DNA from: Pterobdella sp. o SKG-2022
Taxonomy: Eukaryota > Annelida > Clitellata > Hirudinida > Piscicolidae
NCBI GenBank assembly: GCA_964035795.1
Contig: OZ038325.1
Coordinates: 4,080,537 to 4,144,536 of the forward strand
DNA length: 64,000 nt
Reading direction: 5' to 3'
The position numbers were made by a program, and so were the translations under genes. Positions 60,571 through 64,000 of this stretch are shown piece after piece (the stretch's first letter is position 1; the number at the start of each line of letters is the position of its first letter). The notes under the pieces were generated by a model that saw nothing but the letters and a program-made list of their open reading frames with translations, made no database searches and was not told the DNA's origin.

Positions 60571-60584
60571 GTAAAAAACCCATC

Positions 60585-60625
60585 AACATCGTCGTTTTAC
60601 GTTCGTTACCATGCTAGCTTGTATT
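60585..60625 (-). repeat. LINE 3'-end relic beside exon 56
   Basis: catcgtcgttttacgttcgt and taccatgctagcttg resemble the 3' end of the 18655/42960 LINE family. It starts about 15 bp after the donor of exon 56. Confidence 0.5.
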
Positions 60626-60929
60626 TGACAGTGATTATCAAGGAGTTCAGTAGCCTATGACAAAATAAGTTAATATTAAAAATTAAAAATGAAATATGCA
60701 CATAGTTATTCTAATACTTTTGTTCTTAGTGGTTTCAGTGGCTTGAAACTCATGAAAACTACAGCAAAACGTTTGTGATAGCCCAGTATAAAAGCAATTA
60801 AAACCAAACACTTGAACAACAAATTATCAACCACTTCTTATTATTCAGTGTTTGATTTGAAATGTTTTTGTACTAAGCTAATTTAGTTATACATATAAAA
60901 TAATTCATCATTTTTTTGAAGTTGTGTAG

Positions 60930-61720
60930 ATAGATAGCTACCAAGATTTCAAATCCGGTTTAATCTCCACTATGCTGAGAGGGACCAGATTTACTTCATT
61001 TAAAAAAAGTTTTCTGCAATTTTATATATTTCTAATCTCCATTTCTTCCTATCTGGAGCATCTTTTCTTAAATGAACTTTTCTACTTTCCGGTAGTATTT
61101 TAATTTTTTACTTTATTTTCAGCCATCCTTCTTTTTAAAATTATCAGTTTTAAAAGTGTGTGTCTTTTTTTAAAACATTCCCCTCATCCCTTCTCATTAC
61201 ATGAACAAACCATCTCACATCGCTAGCTTAAGCAAGTCTACAAAGTATCTTTTAAGCCTAACATATCAATTAAAGATTCACTTTAAACCTATCTGATAAA
61301 TTCAATCTAAAAATCGCTTTTACCATAGGCCTTTCTGTTTTTTTCCAAATATCCACCCATCTTGTCTAAGACACCAAACCTCATTGCCAAGTAGCTTTGC
61401 TGATCTAACTCTGTTTAAATAAGCTCGTTTTTTGATTTTAAGAGAAAACTTTTGGATAATAAAATATATCTACATTCCTTCGCCCAGCCTGATCTTATTC
61501 TTGCAGTTACAGCCACCTCGCAATCTCCGCTAGAATCTACTATAGTTCCCAAGTACAACATAAGGATGAACTGTCTTAATCCCATCGCATAATGATTCTA
61601 CAAGTTGTGCAATAATGGCCATGCTACTTTTGCATTTCAAAAATATGAAAATTTTAAGCTAGTTTTGCGGACACTTGCAATCTTTGCACACCTAGGATCC
61701 AAGAATTACATTAGAACAAC
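60930..61720 (-). repeat. Dispersed repeat, second long copy of 36640-37320
   Basis: About 700 bp match in the same orientation, sharing acatatcaattaaagattca, cttcgcccagcctgatctta and gttttgcggacacttgcaat. Minus strand probably coded a LINE C-terminus. Confidence 0.65.
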
Positions 61721-61899
61721 TTAATGAGTTAGTCATTTGTTTCTCACAGCAAACTCTACATGAGTCTATTTTACTTCTCCACTTTTCCTGAACTAAACCA
61801 ATTATCAAGACTTTAGTTTTCGGAATATTTATCCTCGAACCCTTCTCTTCAAAAACATTTTAACATTTGAAAAATATTTTCTAAACCTGACATGGTCTC

Positions 61900-64000
61900 A
61901 TCCGCATATAAAATTTCATGCATTCTCTTGCACTTTCTGTTATAGCATCAATCATCATAGTTATTCTGCCATTGGCAGGTTTCTCAAATCAGGTGTTTTC
62001 ATCTTTTATCTTCAGCCTTTCTCTTTTGTGCTCCAAAAACCTCTACCATCATGTCATCCAGAATTTTCTTCCTCATTCTTCTTCTTGGTCGTTTTTCTTC
62101 CATCCGTCCTTCTAAGGCGATTTTGAGCAAATTTTCGTGACGCAAGATATGGCTTATCCTCTTGGATTTTCTTTTTTTTATATGTACCATAAATCCTCTG
62201 CTTTCATTAGCCCGGCCCGACTTCTTCATTGGTGAGCTTGTCGGTCCACTTCACTCTCTCCATTTTTCTGCAAACACACATTTTCATAGCTTCGAATCTT
62301 TTCCCAGCTGCCTTGCTAATGGTCCACGTTTTTGCTGCATACGTCGCCACACACCAGGGTCTTGACCAGCTTCTTGGTTGCTTGTCTTATTCCACCTGTT
62401 AGGATTGGTTTTAGGTGGGTGAATACTTTTTTAGCTATTCCAATCCATACTCTAGTGTTTTTTCGGTGTAACCATTTTCCGAAAAAAAGCTTTCCAAGTA
62501 CTCAAAGTTTTTCACTTGCTCAAGTGTGACCGACAAGGGTTTTACTGACCATGCCAGGTTTTTTATTAAACTTCATAGCTACGGTTTTTTGGCTTCGTTT
62601 CCATGTCATAGCGTTTAACCACTATTTGTTTCTTCCATGATATTCTATAGTCCTTTCTCTGTTCCAACTACCAAGGCTTGGTCATCTGCAAGTCTTACTG
62701 CTTTGATCAGTACTTCTACTACTTTGACCCCTTTCTCCAGTGAGCTTTCTTCATTATTGCGTCTCCATAAAGGTTGGAAAGCACAGGTGAGATAAGACAT
62801 TCTTGTCTTACGCTCCTTCCTATCAAGCAAGAATCAGTTACTTCTGAATTAATTCTCACCACTGCGGTCTGTTCTATATAAAGCTCTTTAATCAACCCAC
62901 GTTTCCTCCAATATCCTTCTTAGTTTCTTCCAGTCAATACGATCAATCTCATAATCTACAAAGAACACATAAAGATCCTTATTGAATGTTATTCTGCGCT
63001 CTACTAGGCACTTCATCACTTCAATAGCTTCTCTCGTGCCTCTTTACTTACGGAATACAAACTGATCGTTTCCTAAAAATTCTTCAGCCTTCGTTTCCAG
63101 CAATTTTTTTATTATCCTCAATACCACTTTTGTGGCATGAGATATTAGACTGATGGTTCTAAAAACTTCCCATCTTGTGACATTCCTTTTCTTTTCCAGA
63201 GGCACTATTACACTTCTTTTGAAATCTGATGGCCATACTCTCTCTACATAAATTATAAACTAGTTCAATGGTTCACCACGTAAAGCGTTCTTCTTACCCA
63301 ACCTTCTCATTGCCTTTTCTATTTCATTGGTAATCAACCCAGGTCTCAGAGCAGCTCCATCCACTTGTGATGCATTTTCCAGCTCTGAACTAACCGGTTT
63401 GTTTTAAGCATTGTAAAGACGTTCAATATATGTCTTCTATCTATACTTTATTAATTCTGGTTTTGAAGGGCAACTCACCGTTTTTATTCAGAACAGGTTT
63501 TGAAGGGCAACTCACCGTTTTCACTCAGAATAGCAACCATATCTTTTTTTTCCCTATTTTTGCTGATAAAGCTATAACTTTGGAGCACATGAGAGCTAGT
63601 TGACCTCTCCTTTCTAGTCATTCAATTTCCAAACATCGATCCCTAAACCATTCCTCTTTTGCTTCATCTGTTTTTCTTTTAAACCCGTTATTCAGTCTTC
63701 TGTACATACGTCTTTTCTCTTCAGTTGCTTTTTCCTTCCATCATCTTTTTTTGCATTTTCTCCACCATTCCTTCTGTCAACCACGGTTTTTTTTGAGATT
63801 TTTCCATTCTCGTTCCAACCGTTTTTATTGTTCTTTGCATTTTTCTTTCTTTTAAACGCAACCATTGCCTTTCCACGTTGTTTATTTGATCACATTTTTT
63901 AGTCAGTGCATTGTTTATTTCTTTATCGAAGCTTTCCATCGTTTTACAGTTTCTCAGTGCTCCTTTGTTTCACAAAACTCGCTGTTTTGTTCGGTGTTGT
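61900..64000 (-). mobile_element. LINE, minus strand, degenerate, running off the window
   Basis: Minus-strand pieces from 3' to 5': RISHILRHENLLKIALEGRM then EEKRPRRRMRKKILDDMM (61999-62229), a broken reverse transcriptase in 62600-63350 (LADDQALVVGTEKGL at 62645-62700 is the active-site block), and the linker KSQKKPWLTEGMVEKMQKKM (63721-63939). Endonuclease would lie beyond the window. Confidence 0.7.

Noticed and set aside
1..64000. CRISPR array, bacterial operons or phage genes
   Set aside because: No regularly spaced repeats; spliced exons, SINEs and LINEs show a eukaryotic nuclear locus.
60571..64000. Dynein exon 57
   Set aside because: I searched for coding matching the motif after NPK in AAA2 and saw none; only LINE remnants are visible.

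Overview
This is an AT-rich, intron-rich nuclear window from a ciliated metazoan. I cannot name the species. The transposon mix (RTE-like, CR1/L2-like and Jockey-like LINEs, Penelope-like elements, a tRNA-derived SINE) fits an invertebrate. There is one assembly gap of exactly 200 N at 26080-26279.

The main content is one large plus-strand gene. I reconstruct 56 consecutive coding exons from 2587 to 60570, all with AG/GT borders and compatible phases. They sum to 5655 nt (1885 codons) with no stop or frameshift. The product is the N-terminal 40-45 percent of an axonemal dynein heavy chain, best matched from family knowledge to DNAH1 (inner-arm dynein f class). It covers the tail (exons 1-28), the linker region (about 29-46), AAA1 with its P-loop, Walker B and sensor I (exons 47-54), and the AAA2 P-loop (exons 55-56). 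The rest of the motor must lie beyond position 64000. A 14-bp RFX X-box, the usual cis-signature of ciliary genes, lies 224 bp upstream of the start codon.

Nearly everything else is decayed mobile DNA, mostly in the larger introns. 1-613 is upstream flank and 614-2157 is a Penelope-like element with long inverted ends. Intron 6 holds a LINE endonuclease head, a rearranged Jockey fragment, a foldback element and a long CR1/L2-like LINE. Introns 9, 12, 13, 14, 19, 36 and the region after 58770 hold RTE-like LINEs on both strands, several with an embedded zinc finger. Intron 15 is a long purine-rich block with a SINE. Intron 28 holds SINEs, a Jockey-like LINE, a CNBP-like zinc-knuckle pseudogene and the LINE beside it. 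Intron 31 holds Penelope GIY-YIG remnants. Intron 41 holds a minus-strand LINE with a restriction-like endonuclease and a plus-strand LINE carrying a nested short insertion. 60925-64000 is minus-strand LINE sequence.

The less routine observations are the X-box, a dispersed family of palindromic foldback elements that share ends with the Penelope-like element and show 12-13 bp flanking duplications, the nested insertion with an 11-bp duplication whose excision restores the host reading frame, and the LINE/CNBP arrangement. All splice borders were read by eye; no transcript or database comparison was available.
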